From contig JAHDEC010000006.1 in NCBI GenBank assembly GCA_020629035.1, forward strand, positions 94,793 to 158,792: a stretch of 64,000 nt of DNA. Reading direction: 5' to 3'. Within the stretch, counting starts at the first letter, position 1. Each line of letters opens with the position of its first letter. The position numbers were made by a program, and so were the translations under genes. Below the pieces are notes generated by a model. It made no database searches. It saw only the letters and a program-made list of their open reading frames with translations, and was not told the DNA's origin. This DNA comes from Saprospiraceae bacterium (GTDB lineage Bacteria > Bacteroidota > Bacteroidia > Chitinophagales > Saprospiraceae). Shown here in pieces: positions 35,866 to 44,597 of the stretch.

Positions 35866-36324
35866 TTAATTAAGGATAAATAGGGCAATGATTAGGCTTG
35901 CAATAACTCCAGCCAAACTCATTAATCTTGAAATCCAAATAGAGATTTCTTGAGTCGTTTCACTTTGCGTTTGATTTATCTCAGTTGAGGAAATGTTAGC
36001 TTCCTCCTCTTGATGTTGTTGTTTAAACACTTGAGTTTCTCCACTATTTTGAATGATGGTGTGTGTACCATCAGGGTTTATCTGAGTAGTTGTTTGTCCG
36101 TTATGATGTTGAATTGTATGGCTACCGTCTGGATTTATCTGAGTGGTTGTTTGTCCGTTGTGGTATTGTGTAGTGTGCGTTCCATTCGGATTTACAATAG
36201 TGCTGGTATTACCATTATTGTGGATCGTTGTGTGCGAGCCATCTGGATTTACTTGCGTAGTTGTTGTTTGTCCAATGGCGTGGAGGCTAATTAAGAAAAG
36301 TACACTTAGCATTAAAATTCTCAT
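35866..36324 (-). CDS. Exported repeat protein with C-terminal membrane anchor
   Basis: The 152-residue protein has a signal peptide (MLSVLFLISLHAIGQT). Four 19-residue repeats follow, each built on Q/I-V/I-NPDG-S/T-HT and HNGQTTT (about residues 22-98). Next is a Gln/Glu/Ser-rich linker, then a C-terminal hydrophobic helix (LAGVIASLIIALFIL). The repeats resemble simple beta-turn repeats of surface proteins. No function is known. The 57-bp DNA repeat could vary in copy number by slippage. Confidence 0.72.
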   Translation of the reverse strand: MRILMLSVLFLISLHAIGQTTTTQVNPDGSHTTIHNNGNTSTIVNPNGTHTTQYHNGQTTTQINPDGSHTIQHHNGQTTTQINPDGTHTIIQNSGETQVFKQQHQEEEANISSTEINQTQSETTQEISIWISRLMSLAGVIASLIIALFILN

Positions 36325-36419
36325 TCCTAAATATGTTTAGACTGGACTAAGTTAAGCAATATATGAAAACGAATATTCGTATGGGAATAAATATAGGTCT
36401 GCTGGTTAACATTTGGGGC

Positions 36420-36472
36420 TTGGGGCTTGGATTTTAGAGTTTAGATGTTAGATGTTAGAGTTTTGTACGTTG
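36420..36472. repeat. Degenerate short-word repeats on the left side of the IS
   Basis: Tandem short words (TTGGGGC twice, then TTAGATG / TTAGATG / TTAGAG, then TGTACGT twice) precede the IS3 end. The segment ATTTTAGA...GTTAGATGTTAGAG is the reverse complement of words in the tandem array at 38.1-38.6 kb, so both flanks of the IS carry the same kind of sequence. Confidence 0.55.
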
Positions 36473-36480
36473 TACGTCCC

Positions 36481-37100
36481 TGATATAGGTTGACCGCAAT
36501 GGTTAAGAAATGAAAGCAAATATCAAATTACTTAAGAAGAAAAGACGTTATACAGCAGCATTCAAAAAAGAGATAGTCAAAGAGTATGAAAGTGGTAAAT
36601 TTAGTGTTTTGCAACTAGAGAAATTACATGGCATTAGCAATGTAAGTATCTATTCATGGATATATAAGTATTCAAATTTTAATGAAAAAGACTATCGAGT
36701 TATTGAAATGAAAAATAGTAGTAGTAAAAAACTCAAAGAACTAGAAGCCAAGATTAGAGAGTTAGAGCGTATTGTTGGTAATAAACAAATCAAGATTGAC
36801 TATTTGGAGAAAATGATGGATATTGCCAAAGATGAACTGGATATAGATATTAAAAAAAACTTCAACATCCAACCATCCAATGGTTCAAACAAAATAAAGG
36901 GCAAATGAATTATTCACTAAATAGCCTTTATAAAACCGTAGGGATATCTAAGCAGGCAGTTGACCAATATGCTAAGCGACAACTTGTTTTTGATAAACAA
37001 ATTGATCAGCTGATTCAGGATGCTGATATTCTCAAGGAAGAGCATCCAGGATGTGGTGTTGAAAAGATGTATTTGTGCTTACAAAAATGTCTAATGTCTA
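36481..37100 (+). mobile_element. Truncated IS3-family insertion sequence
   Basis: A probable left end starts with TGATATAGGTTGACC (36481-36495; IS3 ends begin 5'-TGA). It is followed by a complete OrfA and the first part of OrfB, whose frames overlap by 4 bp in the usual IS3 way. OrfB breaks off after about 60 residues, and the DNA runs into TAGATACTGAGTATTTGGTG-like words of the local repeat type. The catalytic DDE part and the right end are missing, so the element cannot move by itself. Confidence 0.8.
36510..36908 (+). CDS. IS3-family transposase OrfA
   Basis: The 132-residue protein has the OrfA layout: a basic N-terminus, a helix-turn-helix (RRYTAAFKKEIVKEYESGK, VLQLEKLHGISNVSIYSWIY) and a coiled coil (LKELEAKIRELERIVGNKQ, IDYLEKMMDIAKDELDID) that would pair with OrfAB. 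It is intact but useless without OrfB. The 4-bp overlap (ATGA) with the OrfB fragment is normal for this family. Confidence 0.88.
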   Translation: MKANIKLLKKKRRYTAAFKKEIVKEYESGKFSVLQLEKLHGISNVSIYSWIYKYSNFNEKDYRVIEMKNSSSKKLKELEAKIRELERIVGNKQIKIDYLEKMMDIAKDELDIDIKKNFNIQPSNGSNKIKGK

Positions 37101-37108
37101 GATACTGA
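36905..37108 (+). pseudogene. IS3-family transposase OrfB, N-terminal fragment
   Basis: The 67-residue fragment carries the HTH_21-type start of OrfB (NSLYKTVGISKQAVDQYAKR, LKEEHPGCGVEKMY) and then ends in LMSRY, where the sequence departs from the family. A full OrfB is about 280 residues with a DDE catalytic core, which is absent. The break point near 37085 coincides with the start of degenerate repeat words. Confidence 0.85.
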
Positions 37109-37319
37109 GTATTTGGTGCTTAAATTTTGACTTTCTAAAAAAATGCCTAGACGATAAACAAAAAACTCAAATTACGATGATCAATTTAACATCCAAGTAC
37201 CTAGCACTATCCAAAAAAATATACACCTAGTAATCCACAGCATGCATCCCACAAACAAAAAATAGAGACCTTGAACTAAAATTGAATACTTTGTGAGATT
37301 AATACTTGTAAAATAGAAG

Positions 37320-38117
37320 ATGGCCACAATAACCTACAACCAACTCCAATACCTATTTTTCGATCCATTTAACGAAAAATCACCCCTTAAGTTAAAACCT
37401 CTATCAGACAAACAACTGGCACAAATTCCAGTCCTGCAACAAATACTTGCACTTGCTAAGATTGTCCAAAGCCATGGAAAAATAACACTTACCAAAACCG
37501 GTAATTTACCTGTAGCTATCGTTAAAGAATTGTATGCCGCTGGACCCTTAAAGAATTATTTTATCGAAGAAGGAATCGATAAACTATACAGTGAAGAAAA
37601 ATGTGAAGAAATCCATTTAACTCATATTATTTCTAAAAAGATTCCGCTATTTACCAAAAAACATAAGACCATACATTTATCTTCAAAGGGCAAGAAACTG
37701 ATTGAAGATAAAAATCAATTATTGAAAGCTATTTTAGTAACATTTAGCACTAAATTCAACTTGGGATACTTCGATGCCTATTCAAGTGATAGTCTGGGAA
37801 TATTCGGAATCGTCTACACACTATTTCTTCTTGATGCTTATGGTGATAAAAAACAATCCTTAGAATTCTACTACCTGCACTATATGAAGGCCTTTAAAGA
37901 ATTTGAACACGTACTAAAAGAACCTATCGTGGACATGACAGACGATAGTCACGAAAGCTGCTATGCCTCTAGAAGTTTCTCAAGATGCTTCAATTACTTT
38001 GGATTCATAGATATAGAGACTACAGGCTTTATGAATATTTCTACCATCAAGAAAAATAAACTACTTAATGCCTTATTCGAATTTCAATATCATTTACCTG
38101 AGGATCAACTCAACTGA
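37320..38117 (+). CDS. Hypothetical protein between IS remnant and repeat array
   Basis: The 265-residue soluble protein begins MATITYNQLQYLFFDPFNEK. It has KITLTKTGNLPVAIVKELY, which resembles a short motif found in some pRiA4b ORF-3-like proteins; the match is weak. The rest is helical and Lys-rich without known motifs (YFDAYSSDSLGIFGIVYTLF, SHESCYASRSFSRCFNYFGF). No signal peptide. It is bracketed by mobile or repetitive DNA, so acquisition by transfer is plausible. Confidence 0.65.
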   Translation: MATITYNQLQYLFFDPFNEKSPLKLKPLSDKQLAQIPVLQQILALAKIVQSHGKITLTKTGNLPVAIVKELYAAGPLKNYFIEEGIDKLYSEEKCEEIHLTHIISKKIPLFTKKHKTIHLSSKGKKLIEDKNQLLKAILVTFSTKFNLGYFDAYSSDSLGIFGIVYTLFLLDAYGDKKQSLEFYYLHYMKAFKEFEHVLKEPIVDMTDDSHESCYASRSFSRCFNYFGFIDIETTGFMNISTIKKNKLLNALFEFQYHLPEDQLN

Positions 38118-38131
38118 TGTTTAGTAACTAG

Positions 38132-38590
38132 TACTCAGTACCTAGATATTAGACACTAGATATTTTGTAAGCACTATCAAGTATTTTGAGACTCTAACAT
38201 CTAACGTCTAAAATCTGATTACCAAGTACCAAGTACTCAGTACCTAGATATTAGACACTAGATATTTTGTAAGCACTATCAAGTATTTTGAGACTCTAAC
38301 ATCTAACGTCTAAAATCTGATTACCAAGTACCAAGTACTCAGTACCTAGATATTAGACACTAGACATTTTTGTAAGCACTATCAAGTATTTAGAGACTAC
38401 AATATCTAATATCTACCCCTAAAATAATTCCAAGTACCAAGTACCAAGTACTAAGTACTAGATATTAGACACTAGACATTTTTGTAAGCACTATCAAGTA
38501 TTTTGAGACTCTAACATCTAACGTCTAAAATCTGATTACCAAATACCAAGTACCAAGTACTAAGTACCAACTACCAAATGCCAAATACCA
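38132..38590. repeat. Four-copy tandem repeat of about 102 bp built from short degenerate words
   Basis: The unit starts TACTCAGTACCTAGATATTA, continues through GCACTATCAAGTATTTTGAG and CTAACATCTAACGTCTAAAA, and ends in ACCAAGTACCAAG. The marker GCACTATCAAGTATT occurs at 38171, 38273, 38376 and 38488, giving spacings of 102, 103 and 112 bp. Copies 1 and 2 are virtually identical; copies 3 and 4 have drifted. Within each unit 7-9 bp words (TACCAAG, TAGATATTAGACACTAG, TCTAACATCTAACG) are themselves repeated. It fills most of the 579-bp gap before the efflux operon; no gene is seen in it. Confidence 0.9.
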
Positions 38591-38696
38591 AGCACTAGAT
38601 CCTCACCAACCAAAAAAAACAAATCCCAACACAAACCATCCAGCCAACTTAGCTTACCTTCGCAAACTAATTCCCATCAACCAGAAAGTAAGTAAA

Positions 38697-39827
38697 ATGA
38701 CTAAACGACAATACCTCATCTCAGGCGTCCTTACCCTACTCATCCTTCTGATCGGAGCCTTCGCATTCCAACGATTTAAAGCGCAAAAAGAATCAACCGT
38801 TTCGGATAAATCTACCGAAGAAACTAAAAGCAATATTCGACTCGTTGAAACCGCTTCATTCACCAGCGCTACCCTTCCGTCCAAAATCGATATCGATGGT
38901 CGAGTAAGTGCCTATGAGCAGATAAATATTATGCCCGAAGTAACGGGTAAATTGCTTCCCGCTAATAAAACATATAAAACAGGCTCCTACTTCGAAAAAG
39001 GTGATCTCCTCTTCAACATCGAAAAAAATGATGAGACCTATAGCCTCTATGCCCAACGATCTACTCTACTCAATGCGATCACCCAAATCATGCCCGATCT
39101 TAAGTTTGATTACCCGTCCGCATTTACCCAATGGGATAATTACCTACAACAATTTTCCGTAGAAAAAAACACCGCTCCGCTGCCAACAGCCCAGACTGAC
39201 TCAGAAAAATATTTCATCGCTGGAAAAAATATTTACAACCTCTATTACACCATAAAGGCGCAAGAAGACCGTTTAAAAAACCACCAAATCTATGCTCCCT
39301 TTAGCGGAGTTATGCTTAACATTAATGCCTTTCCAGGTTCGCTTGTTTCACCCGGTATGACATTGGCAAATATCATGAATACAAGCCGATATGAAATGAT
39401 CGCACCCGTCGCTATGGATAAGATAGCTTTTATAAAACCAGGCCAACAATTAACACTAAGCTCATCAGTACTAGATAAAACATATAAAGGCACCGTTCAG
39501 CGAGTAAGTCGACAGATCGACCAATCCACTCAAAGTGTACCCGTGTATATCAGTGTGCAAGGAACTGGCCTTAAAGATGGGATTTTCCTCGAAGGAACTC
39601 TTCAAGGAAACGCGCTCAAAGATGTGGTGGAAATTCCCAGAGATATAATGCTAGACCAAGAACATATTTACATTGTGCAGGACGATCAAGTAGCTAAAAA
39701 AGCGATTGAAATCGTTTCGCGCACGGACGAATCACTTATGGTAAAAGGCATCGATCCTAGCGATAAAGTGGTCATCGCAGGCATTAATAATTTATACGTA
39801 GGTCAGCAAGTAAACGAATCAAATTAA
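38697..39827 (+). CDS. RND efflux periplasmic adaptor (membrane fusion protein)
   Basis: The 376-residue protein has an N-terminal membrane anchor (YLISGVLTLLILLIGAFAFQ) and the adaptor halves of the lipoyl-like domain (DGRVSAYEQINIMPEVTGKL and YAPFSGVMLNINAFPGSLVSPG). A short hairpin region and a beta-barrel domain (PVAMDKIAFIKPGQQLTL) follow. It links the inner-membrane RND pump to the outer-membrane channel. A TACCTTCG motif at 38655-38662 could be the -7 element. It is separated by 3 bp from the pump gene. Confidence 0.92.
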   Translation: MTKRQYLISGVLTLLILLIGAFAFQRFKAQKESTVSDKSTEETKSNIRLVETASFTSATLPSKIDIDGRVSAYEQINIMPEVTGKLLPANKTYKTGSYFEKGDLLFNIEKNDETYSLYAQRSTLLNAITQIMPDLKFDYPSAFTQWDNYLQQFSVEKNTAPLPTAQTDSEKYFIAGKNIYNLYYTIKAQEDRLKNHQIYAPFSGVMLNINAFPGSLVSPGMTLANIMNTSRYEMIAPVAMDKIAFIKPGQQLTLSSSVLDKTYKGTVQRVSRQIDQSTQSVPVYISVQGTGLKDGIFLEGTLQGNALKDVVEIPRDIMLDQEHIYIVQDDQVAKKAIEIVSRTDESLMVKGIDPSDKVVIAGINNLYVGQQVNESN

Positions 39828-39830
39828 TCC

Positions 39831-42800
39831 ATGAGAAGTATCATCAACTATTTCATACGGAATACCGTTGCAGCTAACTTACTCATGGTATTCATCTTTA
39901 TTGTGGGAATCTTTGGACTCACTCAAATGAAGACTACTTTTTTCCCAGAAACACCGGTTAAAAACATTACAGTCCAACTCGTTTATCCAGGAGCTTCTCC
40001 CGAAGAAATGGAGGAAGGAGTGGTCAGTAAAATAGAAGATAAACTGGTCGGAGTGCGTGGTGTAAAACGAACCACCTCTGTCTCTAGTGAAAATGCAGCC
40101 AACGTAAATATCGAGGTCGAAAAAGGATTTGTCGTTGAAGAGGTTATTCAAGATGTCAAAAATGCCGTCGACCAAATCTCTACCTTTCCAGCCAATATGG
40201 AACCACCCATCATCTTTAAAGGCGAACAACTAAGTAATGCCTATATTTTTTCGATTAGTGGCAAGCTTAGCCTTCGAAAACTCAAGGATTATGCACGAAA
40301 AGTAGAGGACGATTTGCTCGCCATTGACGGCATTTCTCGAGTAGATGTGCGAGGATATCCTGAAGAAGAAATCGAAATTGCCTTCCGAGAAGCCGATATG
40401 CGCACCATGAATATCACCTTCGATGAAGCGGTCGCATCCGTATCAAAAACGAATCTTTTAACCACCGGGGGAACGATTAAAACTTCAACAGAAGAATTAC
40501 TAATTCGTGCTAAAAACAAGGCCTACTATGCCGAGGCTTTTGAGGACATTGTCGTAAAAAGCAATCCCAATGGAAGTACGGTAAAATTGGTCGATATTGC
40601 GGATATCAACGATCAGTGGGAAGACTCCCCTAGCCGATCATACATCAATGATAATCCGGCCGTAATCATAACAGTTTACAATACATTGGAGGAGGATATG
40701 TTTGATAATTCGGCCTCAGCTCAGACTTACTTGGAAGGTTTTGCTGCGCAGTTTCCGGATGTAGATATAACCCAAATCAGAGACGGTAAAGAATACCTAA
40801 ATACACGGATCAGTTTTATTAAAAAGAATGGTCTTATCGGATTTTTCTTAGTGCTTTTCTTATTAGCCATGTTCCTGAATCTTCGCTTAGCTTTTTGGGT
40901 AGCGCTTGCGATTCCGATTTCATTTGCCGGTATGTTTGCCTGTGCGGCTTGGTTGGGCGTTTCGATTAATGTGATTACTACTTTCGGGATGGTCATCGTG
41001 ATAGGAATTCTGGTCGATGATGGGATTGTCATTGCAGAGAATATTTATCAGCATTACGAACGTGGTTCGGGACCTTACAAGGCCGCAATCGATGGGACGA
41101 TGGAAGTATTACCAGCCGTTTCTTCCGCCATTCTAACGACCGTGATTGCCTTCTCCTCTTTCTTTTTTATTGACGGATTTTTAGGGGATGTTTTTGGTCC
41201 AATGTCGACCGTCGTGATATTTACCTTGGTCTTTTCATTAATCGAAGGGGTCTTTATCCTGCCGGCACATATTGCCCATTCGAAGGCATTGGATGAGGAA
41301 TCTGGCAATCGAGTGACTAGGTTTTTTGATGGCATCATGCAGTGGATGAAAACCCATCTTTATGGACCCGTTTTAAAATTCTCGATGAAGTTTCCGATTC
41401 CTACAGTCGCTATCTGCTTGGCTTCCTTGATGATTATTGCTGGAGCGTTTGCTGGAGGACTGATAAAGGGTACTTTCTTTCCCTTTGTACAGTCGGATAA
41501 TTTCTCGGTGAGTTTAGAGATGCCTGCAGGAACAACTGTAGATAAAGTGTACGAAGTCTTGGATTCGATCGAACGCGTTTCGTGGGCAGTCAATGAGGAC
41601 TTAAAAGATGAATTTTTTGGCGGAGAAAATAACGTCATTGAAAAAATAGAAAAAAGCGTGGGACCTAATTCCTATGAAGGAAGACTGACCTATTATTTAC
41701 TAAATGGTGAGTCGCGTCCACAGGTTAAAAACCGAATGATCACAAATAAAATTCGAAAAAACCTTGGCACTATTCACGAAGCAGAAAAACTCATTTTTGG
41801 TCAAGGAAACATCTTTGGTGATCCTGTGTCTATCTCATTATTAAGTCCTAATTCGTCGGACTTATTAGCGGCTGTTGATGAACTAAAATCGGAGCTTGGC
41901 AATGTGGCGGCCTTAACTGATATCCAGGACTCAAACAAGAAAGGACTTAAGGAGGTTTCACTGACCTTAAAGCCCAAAGCCTATAGTCTAGGATTTACCA
42001 TAGGCGATATTATGCGTTCGGTACGGCAGGGATTTTTCGGAGCAGAGATCCAGCGTTTACAGCGTGGAAGAGACGAGGTGAAAGTATGGATTAGATACAA
42101 GCTGGAAGATCGTAATTCGATTGCCGATCTAAACGAAATGCGTATTCGAACAGCCACTGGACAGACCATTCCATTAGGAGATTTAGTGGATTTTTCCACA
42201 GAACGCGGAGTGGTAAATATAAACCACATTGACAGTCAAAGAGAAATTCGAGTCACAGCAGATGTTAACAGTGAGGATGTATCAGTGAGTGATATCAATG
42301 CTGATATTCAAAGCATTATCCTACCCCGAGTGTTAGAGAAATTCCCACGGGTTAAAGTAAGTTTTGAAGGGCAGGCACGACAAAATGAAGATGCGATGCT
42401 TTCTATGAAACGTGTCATGCCATTGATCATGTTGTGCATGTTGTTTGTCATCATCATCACCTTTAATTCAGTGAGTCAGGCCCTGCTAGTATTTACCATC
42501 TTACCATTTGGTTTTATCGGAGTGGGTGCTGGACATTGGTTTATGGGCTTGCCGATCAGTATTTTATCGATTTTAGGAGTCATCGCCTTAATAGGTATTT
42601 TGGTCAATGACGCCTTAGTGTTTATCTCGACATTCAACAATAAAATAAAGCATGGTGCAAGTTTCGAGACCGCATTGTATGAGACAGGTTTGAATCGTTT
42701 TAGGCCAATATTGCTCACCACCGTAACGACGGTTGCTGGTTTGCTACCCTTACTATTAGAAAAGAGTGTTCAGGCTCAGTTTTTAATCCCGATGGCGATA

Positions 42801-43058
42801 TCTGTGGCTTTCGGATTAATTCTCGGCACCTTCGTTTTACTGGTTTTAATACCGGCATTTCTAACCATTGCCAGTCGAATTAGAATGACTTCGACGCGTT
42901 TATGGACGGGAGAAAAACATACGGCAGCTATGGTAGAACCAGCCATGGAAGGCAGAAAACATCCTTGGGGGCTAACCCTCGTATTTTCATTATTGACCTT
43001 AGCATTGCTAGCTGCAGCAGTCATGATTAGTTTGCAAATAGCTCAAATATTTTTGTAA
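39831..43058 (+). CDS. RND efflux transporter, AcrB/HAE-like
   Basis: The 1075-residue protein has 12 membrane helices in two sets with large periplasmic loops (about 40-330 and 570-860). The proton-relay motif in helix 4 is GILVDDGIVIAEN (two adjacent Asp). RND features include QLVYPGASPEEMEEGVVSKIE near the start and GILVNDALVFISTFN in helix 10. It exports drugs, lipids or metabolites with proton energy. The presence of adaptor and channel genes in the same operon makes a complete tripartite pump. The substrate is not predictable. Confidence 0.95.
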   Translation: MRSIINYFIRNTVAANLLMVFIFIVGIFGLTQMKTTFFPETPVKNITVQLVYPGASPEEMEEGVVSKIEDKLVGVRGVKRTTSVSSENAANVNIEVEKGFVVEEVIQDVKNAVDQISTFPANMEPPIIFKGEQLSNAYIFSISGKLSLRKLKDYARKVEDDLLAIDGISRVDVRGYPEEEIEIAFREADMRTMNITFDEAVASVSKTNLLTTGGTIKTSTEELLIRAKNKAYYAEAFEDIVVKSNPNGSTVKLVDIADINDQWEDSPSRSYINDNPAVIITVYNTLEEDMFDNSASAQTYLEGFAAQFPDVDITQIRDGKEYLNTRISFIKKNGLIGFFLVLFLLAMFLNLRLAFWVALAIPISFAGMFACAAWLGVSINVITTFGMVIVIGILVDDGIVIAENIYQHYERGSGPYKAAIDGTMEVLPAVSSAILTTVIAFSSFFFIDGFLGDVFGPMSTVVIFTLVFSLIEGVFILPAHIAHSKALDEESGNRVTRFFDGIMQWMKTHLYGPVLKFSMKFPIPTVAICLASLMIIAGAFAGGLIKGTFFPFVQSDNFSVSLEMPAGTTVDKVYEVLDSIERVSWAVNEDLKDEFFGGENNVIEKIEKSVGPNSYEGRLTYYLLNGESRPQVKNRMITNKIRKNLGTIHEAEKLIFGQGNIFGDPVSISLLSPNSSDLLAAVDELKSELGNVAALTDIQDSNKKGLKEVSLTLKPKAYSLGFTIGDIMRSVRQGFFGAEIQRLQRGRDEVKVWIRYKLEDRNSIADLNEMRIRTATGQTIPLGDLVDFSTERGVVNINHIDSQREIRVTADVNSEDVSVSDINADIQSIILPRVLEKFPRVKVSFEGQARQNEDAMLSMKRVMPLIMLCMLFVIIITFNSVSQALLVFTILPFGFIGVGAGHWFMGLPISILSILGVIALIGILVNDALVFISTFNNKIKHGASFETALYETGLNRFRPILLTTVTTVAGLLPLLLEKSVQAQFLIPMAISVAFGLILGTFVLLVLIPAFLTIASRIRMTSTRLWTGEKHTAAMVEPAMEGRKHPWGLTLVFSLLTLALLAAAVMISLQIAQIFL

Positions 43059-43059
43059 G

Positions 43060-44382
43060 ATGAGAAAGTATATATGGACATATCTGGTTTGTTTCTTAGG
43101 TGTTGGTTCAATGTCGGGGCAAAACGATATGAGTTTAGAAAAGGCGATCTCCATCGCCATGGAGAACAACTACGGAATCCAAATAGCCGAAAAATCCATT
43201 GCCATTGCGGAAAACAATGACACATGGGCAAGAGCAGGTAAATACCCGACCATAGATCTAAATGGTCAGTTGGGCGGCAATCTCACCAATGATAATAACC
43301 CAGCTAGCTTCTTGCAAGGGAGTTATTTTAGTGGAGCCTTAGGGGCAAGCCTTGATGCTCAGTGGTTAGTCTATGCAGGTGGTCGCGTTAAGATTGCTAA
43401 AGAACAATTAGAAAGCTTGGTTGCCCAACAACAACTTGCCCAAAAAACGCAAATCCATGATTTGATGAAGCAGGTGATCCAAGCATACAATGCGGTTTTG
43501 TTTCAGCAAGCACGCATGGATGTTTTGCAACAAAGCTTAGATTTAAGCTATGATCGTTACCGCTACGAAGAAACAAAAAAGGACTACGGAGCATCCAACT
43601 CTTACAACATCATACAATTCGAAAACGCGATTTACACCGATTCCATAAATCTAGCAAGTCAGTCTGCACAGCTCGAAGTAGCCAAAAGGAATTTGCACTT
43701 GCTCCTAAACGAAGAAGACTATACCGACTACGCATTCAACGAACGATTAGCAGTAAGTGCAGAGCCTTTAGACATTAATAAATTAAAAGAAATCATGTCG
43801 GAAGAGAACTACACCCTAAAGACCTTATCGATGATCAATGAGCTAAACGCACTTAATACTGCCTTAGAGGAAGCGTCTAGAAAACCCACCGTTTCATTAA
43901 ACGGAAATGTAGGCATAGCTGAAAACGCCTTCCAGTTTTACGCCGACAATCCCATGACCGGAGAACCCTTCGGGCTACTCTTCAGCGAACGCATAAACGG
44001 CGGACTAAGCGCCAATGTAAATTGGAATCTATACGATGGCGGCCTAAGAAAAACCAACATCCAAAACGCCAAGCTACAAGAAGAAATGGGACGTTTAGAC
44101 ATACTAGAAGCCCGAGCCGCAATAAGCAACCAGCTAGACATCCTAGCCACCAACTACAGCAACCAACTACTCATCCTACAACTAGCGGACGAGCAAGTAG
44201 CCTTATCACAAAAAAACTTAGACATGACCGAAGCACGCTTTAAAAACGGTCAGCTATCCTCACTAGACTTCCGCAACGTCCAAAACCAGTATCTGACTGC
44301 GTTATTTAATAAGGTAAATGCTATGTATAACTTGATGTTGACGCAGAGTGAGGTGGATTTTTTGGTTGGGCGGTTTGGGTAG
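43060..44382 (+). CDS. TolC-like outer-membrane efflux protein
   Basis: The 440-residue protein has a signal peptide (WTYLVCFLGVGSMSGQ). Two OEP repeats follow, with the long coiled-coil helices typical of TolC (AEKSIAIAENNDTWARAGKYP; LQEEMGRLDILEARAAISNQ) and barrel strands containing NWNLYDGG. It forms the trimeric exit duct of the pump. It starts 1 bp after the RND stop. About 215 bp without a gene separate it from the defence island. Confidence 0.92.
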   Translation: MRKYIWTYLVCFLGVGSMSGQNDMSLEKAISIAMENNYGIQIAEKSIAIAENNDTWARAGKYPTIDLNGQLGGNLTNDNNPASFLQGSYFSGALGASLDAQWLVYAGGRVKIAKEQLESLVAQQQLAQKTQIHDLMKQVIQAYNAVLFQQARMDVLQQSLDLSYDRYRYEETKKDYGASNSYNIIQFENAIYTDSINLASQSAQLEVAKRNLHLLLNEEDYTDYAFNERLAVSAEPLDINKLKEIMSEENYTLKTLSMINELNALNTALEEASRKPTVSLNGNVGIAENAFQFYADNPMTGEPFGLLFSERINGGLSANVNWNLYDGGLRKTNIQNAKLQEEMGRLDILEARAAISNQLDILATNYSNQLLILQLADEQVALSQKNLDMTEARFKNGQLSSLDFRNVQNQYLTALFNKVNAMYNLMLTQSEVDFLVGRFG

Positions 44383-44597
44383 CTGGGCTAATGAGTTTGT
44401 AGTGTTTTGTGTTTTACTAGAATTGGGTATATTTAGGGAGGTTAACGATTAAATTGACGCTCGAATATTCTTAAATTGTCTTTAATTTGCTTTCCGAGTA
44501 TTGTTGACATCACTTGTTAGATACAAGATGATTGAAAAAATAACTATTGGTGGAAAAATGAAATTGAAATCATATTTGGTTGTTTTAAAAATAAAAA

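Noticed and set aside
36010..36340. Plus-strand frames with repeated SG/WIYLS segments
   Set aside because: They are antisense shadows of the repeat protein at 35866-36324.
38132..38590. CRISPR array
   Set aside because: Units are 102-113 bp, contiguous, without constant repeats and unique spacers, and no cas genes are near.
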